The translations under genes and the position numbers were made by a program. From contig CAYMFM010000021.1 in the NCBI GenBank assembly GCA_964389685.1, positions 1 to 51,318 on the forward strand: DNA of 51,318 bases, read 5' to 3'. The first letter of the stretch is position 1, and every line of letters starts with the position of its first letter. The notes below the pieces were generated by a model, which saw only the letters and a list, made by a program, of their open reading frames with translations, was not told where the DNA came from and did not search any database. Positions 36,238 through 44,394 of this stretch are shown here, one piece after another. The stretch comes from G020353115 sp964389685. Lineage in GTDB: Bacteria; Bacteroidota; Bacteroidia; Bacteroidales; VadinHA17.

Positions 36238-38130
36238 TCAATCCTCTGGTAATTTATTCCACCAGGTTTTTTTCATAATGAAACCGATGATCAGTATGAT
36301 CAGAATGGAAACGATAAGGGGAACGGTTTGTTTCAGAATGATGTAGAAAGGGAATATTACCAATGCGGTCTGGGCAATGGTTCCGATACCCACATTGAAC
36401 ATATCCCGCCAGAAGTTTGTATTTTTCCTGAAACCGGGGTCTTCGAGAACCACCTTGTCATGGATGGGTTTCCAGAAACCCCAGGGCCTGACATTTTTAT
36501 AAAATTCCTTCAGTGTATTCTCGTCGGTAGGCGGTGCACTGTATGTGCCAATAATACATGCAGCAACAGAAACGATAAGGATCAGCGGGAAATAATAGAG
36601 ATCGAGTGTGTCAAAAACAAACGGGAATATCAATGCCGGAATAATACCGGCCACCATGCCCCAGAAAAAACCACGACCGTTAAATCTCCACCAATACCAT
36701 TTCAATACGTTGGAAGCAACATAGCTCCCCCATAAAGCAGATACGATCCATTGCAGTATGCTATTCACATCCAGAGCAAAAATTCCGAAAATGATACTTA
36801 CCGCTACGACAACAATTCCCGAAATGTAATTGGTCTGGTTTACCTGCCTGTTGGTGGCCTTGGGTTTCATGTATTTCAAATAAATATCATTCACAATGTA
36901 GGCCTGGGCTGCATTCAGGGTTCCGGCAAAGGTAGACATGAATGCCGCCAGCAATCCGGCCAGTAAGAGACCGGTTAATCCTACGGGAGCGAACTGATTG
37001 ATTGCTGAGGGGAGTATTTGCTCGAAATCAAGCCGGTTTCCTACAATCAGATCAAGCTTATCGTAAAACAGAATGGCCAGGATAGCAAAACCTCCGATCA
37101 TGAAATACCGGACCGGCATGAGTATGACTGAAACGAATCCCGACATTTTTGCTGCCTCTCTGGGCGATTTTGTGGACAATATTTTTTGCATGTCGTAATT
37201 GGGAGCCGGACCGGCGGCACTGACAAGAATACCTTTGAAAAGCATCATCGTGAAAAAGATGCTGAAGAGAGAATACCCGTCACTGGCTATCTTCTCATTC
37301 ACCTCATCGATAATGCCGGTCCAGGAAATGTCCAGCCTGGCCCCGAAAAATGGATTCATCCATCCCTCCGGAACATTCAGGGTATGTGTCGACAGTGCGT
37401 TCATGGCGATTATCCCGATCACTATTGCAGAGAATGTCATGATAATATACTGTACCACGTCAGCCCATACAATACTGGTCATCCCCCCCAGTATCGCATA
37501 AAACATAGCGAAGAGGGTAAACACTATTCCATAAACGTGTGGTACATACTTGGGCGCTATCTCAAAAGGGACAAATCCCGATACGATTTCCCAGGGTATA
37601 AAGATCTCAACGAATTTCCCGAGTCCGATAAATCCATAGGCAAGGAATCCCAGGCAGCTTATCAGGGCAAAAACCACCACGATACCGTGGGAGAATTTTC
37701 CATCCCTCCCACCACCGAACCGTGTACCCATCCATTCGGCTCCGGTGGTCACGTTAGACCTGCGTAACCAGATGGATAAAAATACCATCAGGAATATCTG
37801 ATTAAATACAGGCCATAGCCAGGGTATCCAGATACTTTTTAACCCGTAAACAAATGCCAGGGTTACCAGCCACATGGTACCGGAGATATCAAACATACCC
37901 GAAGCATTGCTCAGTCCAAGCATATACCATGGCAGTACATTCCCTCCCAGCAAGTAGGCGTTCTTGCTTCTCTGAGCCCTTTTTTTCAGAACCAATCCGA
38001 TGATTATGGTCGTTAAAAGGTAGGCGCAGATAATAAGGATGTCATAAAATGTAAGTCTCAAGGTCTGAAATTTTAGCAGATTTGTAGTACGGTTAATACT
38101 CCTATGAATCGCAGGAACTTCATAGCGCAT
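36238..38130 (-). CDS. Sodium:solute symporter (SSS family), probable disaccharide importer
   Basis: A 630-residue membrane protein with about 13-14 hydrophobic helices. SSS signatures include YLLGGNVLPWYMLGLSNASGMFD near residue 59, GGMTSIVWADVVQYIIM near 215 and AGLLAAFMSTFAGTLNAAQAYIVND near 400. It faces the cytoplasm-side enzymes epimerase and GH130, whose genes follow on the same strand, so mannobiose or manno-/gluco-disaccharide uptake by sodium symport is the best inference. The first 25 residues before LRLTFYDILIICAYLL are atypical, and a later TTG start near residue 24 is possible. Confidence 0.88.
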   Translation of the reverse strand: MRYEVPAIHRSINRTTNLLKFQTLRLTFYDILIICAYLLTTIIIGLVLKKRAQRSKNAYLLGGNVLPWYMLGLSNASGMFDISGTMWLVTLAFVYGLKSIWIPWLWPVFNQIFLMVFLSIWLRRSNVTTGAEWMGTRFGGGRDGKFSHGIVVVFALISCLGFLAYGFIGLGKFVEIFIPWEIVSGFVPFEIAPKYVPHVYGIVFTLFAMFYAILGGMTSIVWADVVQYIIMTFSAIVIGIIAMNALSTHTLNVPEGWMNPFFGARLDISWTGIIDEVNEKIASDGYSLFSIFFTMMLFKGILVSAAGPAPNYDMQKILSTKSPREAAKMSGFVSVILMPVRYFMIGGFAILAILFYDKLDLIVGNRLDFEQILPSAINQFAPVGLTGLLLAGLLAAFMSTFAGTLNAAQAYIVNDIYLKYMKPKATNRQVNQTNYISGIVVVAVSIIFGIFALDVNSILQWIVSALWGSYVASNVLKWYWWRFNGRGFFWGMVAGIIPALIFPFVFDTLDLYYFPLILIVSVAACIIGTYSAPPTDENTLKEFYKNVRPWGFWKPIHDKVVLEDPGFRKNTNFWRDMFNVGIGTIAQTALVIFPFYIILKQTVPLIVSILIILIIGFIMKKTWWNKLPED

Positions 38131-38184
38131 TTATTCGTTGAAAATAAACAACCCGTGATTCATTTTGATTATGAATATATATAT

Positions 38185-38192
38185 TATTTTTG
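38185..38192 (+). promoter_or_regulatory. Bacteroidota-type promoter for the NUDIX regulator gene
   Basis: TATTTTTG matches TAnnTTTG exactly, with TTTTG at about 38163-38167 suitably placed as the -33 element. Transcription would begin near 38199, directly in front of the degenerate operator at 38207-38227. Confidence 0.6.
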
Positions 38193-38206
38193 CATTTTGG
38201 TATGTG

Positions 38207-38227
38207 AAAGTGTATTTTTTACAATTA
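38207..38227. promoter_or_regulatory. Degenerate operator candidate 3 (in front of NUDIX regulator)
   Basis: AAAGTGTA, five T, TACAATTA: matches 17 of 21 positions of site 1 (31052), mostly in the AGTGTA-T5-TACA core. It lies between the predicted transcription start and the ATG at 38238, a classical place for autorepression. Confidence 0.5.
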
Positions 38228-38237
38228 CTTTCTTTAG

Positions 38238-39053
38238 ATGAAAAATAAATTCAATCCGCACATTTCTGTTGACTGTGTTATCTTTGGCTATAATTTAAAA
38301 AACCTGGAAGTTTTGTTACTGAAAAGGCAACTTCTCAGCAAGAATAAAAAGGAATTTATAATAAATGACCTGACACTCCCCGGAAACCACATCAGGAACA
38401 ATGAGAATCTGGACACTGCTGCTTCCCGTATCCTGTATGAGCTAACCGGAGTAAAGGATATCTACCTTGAACAATTCGGAGTTTTTGATGCCCCGACAAG
38501 ACTGAATAATCCAACGGACCAGAAATGGCTTTCTGCTATTGGGAAAAATCCGAAAAACCGTGTTGTAACAATAGCCTATTATTCACTGATCCCCCTTGAA
38601 AAATACTATATTGGTCAGAATGGCACTAAACCACTTCCCATCTGGTATGGGAAAGATCCTCACTGGTACCATCTTGAAGAGATTGATACCATGGCTTTTG
38701 ACCATAAGGAGATCCTGCTTGAAGCGTTACGGCTCTTGCGTGAAAAGGCCCAGGTTAAGCCGATCATTTTTGAATTGCTTCCGGAAAAATTTACCGTAAC
38801 TCAAATCCAGCAATTGTATGAAGTAATTCTCGGGCAGCAGTTGGATAAAAGAAACTTTCGGAAAAAAATAAAAACCATTGAATATATTGTTTCATTGAAC
38901 GAGAAACAAAGAGGTGTGAAGCATAAACCTGCAAGGTATTACATGTTCAGCCAGGATGTGTATGAACGAACCCAGGAACAAAGTACACCGATGTTTTTAT
39001 GGAAAACAGGTGAAACAAACTCCTCAAGTCGATCCGACTCTGGCAGTAAATAA
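38238..39053 (+). CDS. NUDIX-type transcriptional regulator (NrtR/AraR-like)
   Basis: A 271-residue protein. Residues 1-150 have a NUDIX-hydrolase fold (ISVDCVIFGYNLKNLEVLLLKRQ, LTLPGNHI, AASRILYELTGV) in which the catalytic GX5EX7REUXEEXGU box is degraded, so it probably senses rather than hydrolyses. Residues about 165-240 form a winged-helix domain (EKFTVTQIQQLYEVILGQQLDKRNFRKKI). This is the architecture of NrtR and of the Bacteroidota sugar regulator AraR. Divergent from the symporter operon and adjacent to the PUL, it is the prime candidate to control it. The effector may be a sugar or sugar phosphate of mannan catabolism (inference). Confidence 0.88.
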   Translation: MKNKFNPHISVDCVIFGYNLKNLEVLLLKRQLLSKNKKEFIINDLTLPGNHIRNNENLDTAASRILYELTGVKDIYLEQFGVFDAPTRLNNPTDQKWLSAIGKNPKNRVVTIAYYSLIPLEKYYIGQNGTKPLPIWYGKDPHWYHLEEIDTMAFDHKEILLEALRLLREKAQVKPIIFELLPEKFTVTQIQQLYEVILGQQLDKRNFRKKIKTIEYIVSLNEKQRGVKHKPARYYMFSQDVYERTQEQSTPMFLWKTGETNSSSRSDSGSK

Positions 39054-39113
39054 CAGCAAGTCATCAGCATTCCTGCAAATAAGGCTGTATTAGTCCTTTG
39101 GATTTGTAGTTCG

Positions 39114-39143
39114 GTTGGTTTAATTTTATTTGATTAAACCAAC
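39114..39143. promoter_or_regulatory. Inverted repeat before the GH9 gene
   Basis: GTTGGTTTAAT (39114-39124) and its exact complement ATTAAACCAAC (39133-39143) around an 8-base spacer. It lies 30 bases before the preferred GH9 start (39173). It differs from the ATAGTGTA operators, so a second regulator or an mRNA hairpin is possible. No T-run follows, so it is probably not a terminator. Confidence 0.55.
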
Positions 39144-39172
39144 GTTAGATGCACATCTTTAAAACTAATGGT

Positions 39173-41650
39173 ATGACTCGGATAATCAAACTCGCAATCT
39201 TCATTACAATGTGCCTCCCGGCTTTTCCACAGCAGAATCTCAAAATCAATGATTTCGGATATTTTGAAATGCAGGGACTGAATGTAATGGTCTTCAATGA
39301 CATCTATCCCGATGGACATCAGACGGGTATCACGATCATCCAGCACGGCAGCCGCGTTGCCGCCAATGGTGACCTCAGGCTTGAGGCATCTCCGGGGCAA
39401 TGGTCCCCCATCCCAAAGGCAGGACAGCGGGTTGTGGATAGAGATAAAGAAGCCATAACGCAGAGGTTATGGTATCCGGACAGCACCAGGAACAGAAAAG
39501 GATTCAACCCGATCCTCTACCCCGATCTTACGGTTTCTTACTGTGTGGCAGTAACGGCTCTTGAAGGAAGCAATTTCCTCGTTTCGGTTCATCTGGATGA
39601 ACCAATACCTTCGGAATGGATTGGGAAAGTCAGTTTCACCTTCGAGCTGTTTCCCGGGGAACTGTTTGGAAAGTCATGGATCATGGATCAGCATTCGGGA
39701 ATTTTCCTACAGCAACCAGGCGGACCGGTAATACTGGAATCCGGCGAATACCTTTCAGCTCCACTTGCTGTTGGAAAAAGGTTTGTAGTTGCTCCGGAAG
39801 CTAATCTGCAGCGTATACGCTTCGAGTCAGTTACAGGAAACCTGGAGTTGCGCGATGGAAGATCCAATCACAACAACGGCTGGTTTATCGTTCGTGAAAC
39901 CGTTCCCCCCGGAGCTACACGTAATGCCATTCAATGGAAAATCTCTCCAAACGTTGTGGAGGGCTGGCTGTATAAGCCGGTAGTGCAGATTTCCCAGCTC
40001 GGTTATCACCCGGACCAGCCTAAAGTTGCCATTATCGAAACAGATCCCAGGGATACACTAATATCGGAAGTTATGCTGTTTCAAATGACCGATAAGGGCA
40101 GGAAACTTGTAAGAAAAGGGGAACCGGAATTCTGGGGGAAATTTTTACGATACAATTACCTGCGTTATGACTTTTCGGATATTCATGAACCGGGTATGTA
40201 CCTCCTGGCGTATGGTGATACAGAGACCCATGCATTTCAAATAGACAGGAATGTCTATTCACGTCACGCCTGGCAGCCTGTCATTGAATATTTCCTGCCG
40301 GTCCAGATGTGCCACATGAGGGTGAATGAAAAGTACAGGGTATGGCATGATCGTTGCCACCTCGATGATGCATTGATGGCTCCGGTCGATACCATCCACT
40401 TTGATGGCTACAGCCAGGGGGCTTCGACGCTGACAAAATACCAGCCGATGACTCCCGTTCCGGGGCTTAACAGGGGGGGATGGCATGATGCCGGGGATTA
40501 CGACCTGAGGGTTGAGTCTCAAACAGGGACCATCTGGAACCTTGCACTGATGATCGAGGAATTCGGACTTGATTATGATGCAACCCTGATCGATCAGGAA
40601 AACCGGCTGGTTGAAATTCATGTTCCCGATGGAAAGCCGGATGCCATTCAGCAGATAGAACACGGCTTGTTAGCTGTTTTAGGGGGTTACAGCGCACTTG
40701 GACGGTTGTACAGAGGAATAATCTGCCCGACACTTCATCAATACGTAATGCTTGGGGATGCCTCTGCAATGACTGACAACCTGGTCTATGACACAGGACT
40801 TAAACCCGGTGAAATAACAGCCGGCACTTCATCCCTGGCTGACGACCGCTGGGTATTTACCGAACAAAACCCGGGAAGGGAATTGTATGTTGCTGCAGGA
40901 CTGGCTGCAGCATCCAGGGTGTTGAAGGAAAGCAACCCGGAACTGTCAGCGGAAACATTGAATACCGCGAAGGCTTTATATGAGGGTGCTGCCTCCGCCG
41001 TGAATGGATCAAGCCAGCAGGTAGTTGCCCTTTGTGAATTGCTGATTTCAACCGGGGATGATCGTTACAGAAATACCCTGATCTCCCTGAAGGACGATAT
41101 TATCCGTCAGATACACCGCTGTGGTTGGGCTCTTGGTCGCGTTTTGGATCAGATCGATGATCCGGAATTTCAAAAGGATGTGACCGGGGCTGTAATGGAT
41201 TACCAGGCACGGCTCAAACAGGAACAAAGCGAAGACTCTCCCTATGGGGTACCCTACAAACCAAATATCTGGGGTGCCGGCTGGAATATACAGCGTTTTG
41301 GCGTGGAGCAATATTTCTTTTACAAGGGGTGGCCTGCAATCTGTACACCAGACTTTTATATAAACTCGCTGAATTTTGTCCTTGGGGTTCATCCGGGTTC
41401 CAACACCGCTTCTTTCGCCTCTGGTATCGGGTCAGAATCAGTAACGGTCGCTTATGGAGTAAATCGCGCTGACTGGTCCTACATTCCCGGGGGGGTGGCT
41501 TCCGGTACTGCACTGATCCGTCCCGACTTACCCGAAATGAAAGTCTGGCCATTCTTCTGGCAGCAAACCGAGTATGTGATTGGTGGTGGTGCAACCAACT
41601 ATATGTTTCTGGTTCTTGCTGTACATGATCTTTACTGCGGTGAGCAGTAA
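39173..41650 (+). CDS. GH9 endoglucanase-like enzyme with N-terminal Ig domains
   Basis: 825 residues from ATG 39173, where the signal peptide MTRIIKLAIFITMCLPAFPQ begins (an ATG at 39149 adds eight). About 240 residues of unassigned beta-rich sequence precede a cellulase Ig-like domain (QISQLGYHPDQPKVAIIETDP). The GH9 (alpha/alpha)6 barrel follows: GGWHDAGDYD with the catalytic-base aspartates near residue 450, SLNFVLGVHPGSNTASF, and TEYVIGGGATNYMFL near the end with the Glu acid candidate. It has no T9SS tail, so it is likely periplasmic. It fits cleavage of beta-1,4-glucosyl links in imported glucomannan oligosaccharides. Confidence 0.87.
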   Translation: MTRIIKLAIFITMCLPAFPQQNLKINDFGYFEMQGLNVMVFNDIYPDGHQTGITIIQHGSRVAANGDLRLEASPGQWSPIPKAGQRVVDRDKEAITQRLWYPDSTRNRKGFNPILYPDLTVSYCVAVTALEGSNFLVSVHLDEPIPSEWIGKVSFTFELFPGELFGKSWIMDQHSGIFLQQPGGPVILESGEYLSAPLAVGKRFVVAPEANLQRIRFESVTGNLELRDGRSNHNNGWFIVRETVPPGATRNAIQWKISPNVVEGWLYKPVVQISQLGYHPDQPKVAIIETDPRDTLISEVMLFQMTDKGRKLVRKGEPEFWGKFLRYNYLRYDFSDIHEPGMYLLAYGDTETHAFQIDRNVYSRHAWQPVIEYFLPVQMCHMRVNEKYRVWHDRCHLDDALMAPVDTIHFDGYSQGASTLTKYQPMTPVPGLNRGGWHDAGDYDLRVESQTGTIWNLALMIEEFGLDYDATLIDQENRLVEIHVPDGKPDAIQQIEHGLLAVLGGYSALGRLYRGIICPTLHQYVMLGDASAMTDNLVYDTGLKPGEITAGTSSLADDRWVFTEQNPGRELYVAAGLAAASRVLKESNPELSAETLNTAKALYEGAASAVNGSSQQVVALCELLISTGDDRYRNTLISLKDDIIRQIHRCGWALGRVLDQIDDPEFQKDVTGAVMDYQARLKQEQSEDSPYGVPYKPNIWGAGWNIQRFGVEQYFFYKGWPAICTPDFYINSLNFVLGVHPGSNTASFASGIGSESVTVAYGVNRADWSYIPGGVASGTALIRPDLPEMKVWPFFWQQTEYVIGGGATNYMFLVLAVHDLYCGEQ

Positions 41651-42762
41651 CTCCATTATGAGAAGACACTGGTGTATCAAAGAAGCTACTATTTTATTGA
41701 AATGAAATAAAAACAAAAACAATGATCAATAGCGGAATTCATGTTTTAGCATGTAATAACATTTTAGAAAAGGTCTCTGAAAAGTCCGAAAGAACGTCAT
41801 TCTGAACTTTGCAAAGCCCCCCCCTTCAGCTATGGACGCGAATGAAAGAATTCCGCCCGGAGGACTTCGGTCAAACGGGTAGCATTCCGCTAAGGCTCCT
41901 AAGCTGGTCCGCATAGGTTACTTGGTGGATAGGTGACTATTCGTCAGACGAACTCCAGTCGTCTGACGAATTTAAAGATGGCCTAGATAACTCCCTCACC
42001 ACCTTTCGATGGTTCGGTCGTGATCCGAAAGATTTTTTTTCAGAATATTTCTGGAAGAACTCCTTTGAACCTGCCCTTTATTGTTTTACCTGTTCCGGTT
42101 AATGGTAATCAGGATGTTTTTTCATCTGATTGTTCATTAACCTGATGTAAGTGATAAAAAAGAATGAAAAAGCCAAATACAAAGAACAGGTAAATAAAAA
42201 AATATTCCCGGCAGGATAATCCCCGTAAGGTGATAACTTAATAATAAAAAGGCTTGCTATAAATTACCCTGGCATTCATGCCGGGGTTCAGGCAATACAA
42301 AGGAAACTGCCGGAACTGCACAATTGATTGAAGCACCAAACCAACCTTCCGGCGAAAAGCACCAGACCTTTCAATGATGACCGAGATTACCCCGCCTGCG
42401 GCGGGATGATCTCGAGTTGGAGATAACTAAACATTGAAAAGAAAGAAATTGATGTTAATTATCTTTTGAGTCCCGTAGGCCTGCCTGACAGGCAGGGACG
42501 ATATATATATAGCCCCGGGCTTCAGCCCGGGGTTTATGAATACGCCAAATAATCGCTGGAACTACAATGATATTTCAATTACCAAACCTGTCATCCAGCG
42601 AAATGCACCAACCCTTCAGGCAGGATGGCCGAGATTACCCCGCCTGCGGCGGGATGATCTCGAGTTGGGAGGTGACTAAATAATGAAAAAGGTCTCCATT
42701 TCAGCGAGATTACGGCTTACCGTCTTCGCCGGCAAACCGTGATCTCGAGTAGGGGGGAAACT

Positions 42763-42890
42763 AAACTAAAAATAAAGGACCATGGCCTACGGCCATTTGT
42801 TGATTTTTTATAAAATGTCTTTGTAAGCAAGCTTACAGCCATTTTAATAAAAAACCAACACACAGAGTGTTGGTCCTTTATTTTTAGTTT
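42763..42890. repeat. 128-bp element bounded by perfect 20-bp inverted repeats
   Basis: The 20-base arm at 42763-42782 (starting AAACTAAAAATAAAGG) is the exact reverse complement of 42871-42890. Inside are a plus-strand hairpin ATGGCC-TAC-GGCCAT (42782-42796) followed by TTTTTTA, and the minus-strand terminator at 42846-42873. The right arm touches the tRNA fragment. It could be a bidirectional terminator or a MITE-like insertion. Confidence 0.75.
42846..42873 (-). terminator. Rho-independent terminator of the tRNA-Pro gene
   Basis: Read on the minus strand: CCAACAC, 5-base loop, GTGTTGG, then TTTTTTATT. It lies 18 bases past the tRNA 3' end, the expected position for the original tRNA transcript. 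Confidence 0.8.
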
Positions 42891-42891
42891 G

Positions 42892-42933
42892 TCGGGATGG
42901 CGAGATTTGAACTCGCGACCCCTCGCCCCCCAG
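42892..42933 (-). tRNA. tRNA-Pro(GGG) 3' fragment, probable attL
   Basis: On the minus strand the sequence runs from an anticodon loop CTGGGGG (anticodon GGG) through the 3' anticodon strand GCGAG, variable loop GGGTC, T-arm GCGAG-TTCAAAT-CTCGC and acceptor strand CATCCCG plus discriminator A. Upstream sequence (plus 42934-42975) has neither the matching CTCGC nor the CGGGATG acceptor half, so the 5' half is missing. A tRNA cut in the anticodon loop beside a tyrosine recombinase gene is the classic signature of element integration. The intact tRNA should be at the far end of the element, outside the window. Confidence 0.85.
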
Positions 42934-43041
42934 ACTAATTTACAACATATCTATAAAACTTGATATAATTGAATAACAGCTTTTTAAGTACTTTTATAGT
43001 CAATAAAAATTCATAAAAATCCATAAAAATCGTCCGTTTGC

Positions 43042-43115
43042 GTGCAAATTGCGTGCAAATTTTTCGCCTATAATACCTATAAAACCTACAAAACATTTTT
43101 ATTTGAGTGCAAATT
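43042..43115. repeat. GTGCAAATT repeats, possible integrase arm sites
   Basis: Three copies of GTGCAAATT at 43042-43050, 43053-43061 (11-base phase) and 43107-43115, between attL and the integrase start. CATAAAAATCC-like repeats (43009-43031) sit beside them. The position fits arm-type recombinase or excisionase binding sites. Confidence 0.45.
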
Positions 43116-43155
43116 TTCATAAATTTACAAAAAATCGCATAATTTTCATCAAAAA

Positions 43156-44373
43156 ATGGCCATAATTGCCAAAATAATTCTGGATCAACGCAGGTCTAAA
43201 AGGAATGAAACCTACCCTTTATATCTTAGAATTTGGTTTAAGCGAAGTAATATATCTATACCGCTGGGATATAACATTAAGGAAGAGGATTGGGATGAAA
43301 TTCATGAGGAGGTAAAAAAGTCAAGTACAGTAGTTAATAATCTAACACGACTAAACAATTATCTGGCAAAGCAAAAAACTAATGCCTATGATGTGATTAC
43401 CCAGTTACAGGATAGTGGGGATATTGACGGTCTCTCAATATCAGAATTGAAAGAGAGGATAATTAATAAGAACAAATCCATTTCATTCTATGCGTATACA
43501 GAAGGAATAATTCATGATTTGAAGAAAGCTGGTAAGATTGGTAATGCACTGGCCTATCAGAGTTGTCTTAATGCAATAAAAAAATTTCAGAATGAGGTTG
43601 ATCTGGATTTCAATCAAATCAATTACAAATTCCTTAAACGGTATGAGACTTATTTCCTGGCAAAAGGGAATTCGTTGAATGGTTTGTCATTTGTATTGAG
43701 GACACTACGTGCAATTTATAATAGAGCTATCAAAGAAGGATATGCCAATCGAGACACCTACCCTTTCAAACATTATAAGATTAAGAAGGAATCAACAAGA
43801 AAACGGGCCATCAGGATAGAAGATATTCATGCGGTCAGAGATAAGTCTATTACAAAAGGATCTGACCTCTGGCATGCACGAAACTTTTACCTTGCTAGTT
43901 TTTACCTTATGGGTATATCATTTTTCGATTTGGCCAAATTAAAGATTACCAACATCGTTGGTGACAGGATTGAATTCCGGAGACAGAAGACAGGAAAGCT
44001 ACATAGCATAAAGATAAGTCCCAGACTGCAGGAGATACTAGATCATTACTTGAAGGATAAAGATGAATCTGATTATATTTTCCCAATTATTCAGCGAACA
44101 GAAGATGCAGAACTTGAATACAAGGATATAAGGAATCAGACAAAGTTGTATAATAAAAACCTAAAGGATATTGCAAATCTATGTGACCTTGAAATAAATT
44201 TAACCGGTTATACCAGCAGGCATTCATGGGCTACCATTGCTAAAAGGAAGGGGGTTCCAACGGCTATTATAAGTGAAGGATTGGGACATACTAGCGAACA
44301 AACGACCCAGATATATCTTGATAGCTTCGATAAGGAGGTGATGGATGAATACAATGAGTCCATTATCAGTTAG
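43156..44373 (+). CDS. Tyrosine recombinase / integrase of the element
   Basis: A 405-residue integrase. Residues 1-90 form an arm-DNA-binding domain (LDQRRSKRNETYPLYLRIWFKRSNISIPLGY), about 105-205 a SAM-like core-binding domain and about 215-400 the catalytic domain. Visible catalytic residues are Lys in RQKTGKLHSI, Arg-His in TSRHSWATIAKRKG, His in GLGHTSEQTTQIY and the Tyr of that motif. The first catalytic Arg, usually in a RG(M/I)-F-DLA context, reads LMGISFFDLA here, and the HxxR box reads YTSR, so the enzyme is a divergent subgroup. It is transcribed away from the tRNA fragment, 222 bases from it. Confidence 0.92.
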   Translation: MAIIAKIILDQRRSKRNETYPLYLRIWFKRSNISIPLGYNIKEEDWDEIHEEVKKSSTVVNNLTRLNNYLAKQKTNAYDVITQLQDSGDIDGLSISELKERIINKNKSISFYAYTEGIIHDLKKAGKIGNALAYQSCLNAIKKFQNEVDLDFNQINYKFLKRYETYFLAKGNSLNGLSFVLRTLRAIYNRAIKEGYANRDTYPFKHYKIKKESTRKRAIRIEDIHAVRDKSITKGSDLWHARNFYLASFYLMGISFFDLAKLKITNIVGDRIEFRRQKTGKLHSIKISPRLQEILDHYLKDKDESDYIFPIIQRTEDAELEYKDIRNQTKLYNKNLKDIANLCDLEINLTGYTSRHSWATIAKRKGVPTAIISEGLGHTSEQTTQIYLDSFDKEVMDEYNESIIS

Positions 44374-44394
44374 GAGCTTGGAGTAAATTCAATA

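Larger units (their letters stand above)
41651..42891. repeat. Gene-free stretch with several palindrome families
   Basis: About 1.2 kb with no supported gene. It contains a perfect hairpin with ATTCGTCAGACGA arms (41939-41971) and three CGAGAT/ATCTCG stem-loops at 42382-42415, 42630-42662 and 42705-42747; the first two share the GTTACC-free core CCCCGCCTGCGGCGGG. There is also a GC-rich CCCCGGGC/GCCCGGGG hairpin (42513-42532) and CTGCCTG/CAGGCAG at about 42480-42496. The flanks of the first two CGAGAT elements are also alike (GTTGG, then GACTAAA or ATAACTAAA), so they are copies of one longer repeat. Confidence 0.75.

Noticed and set aside
42763..42890. Inverted-repeat element as the end of an insertion sequence
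   Set aside because: Only 128 bases with no transposase and no visible target duplication, so it is listed as a repeat only.
42935..43120. 61-residue open frame next to the tRNA fragment
   Set aside because: Composition is dominated by AAA/TTT-derived Lys, Phe and Tyr, and it coincides with the repeat-rich att region, so it is probably chance.
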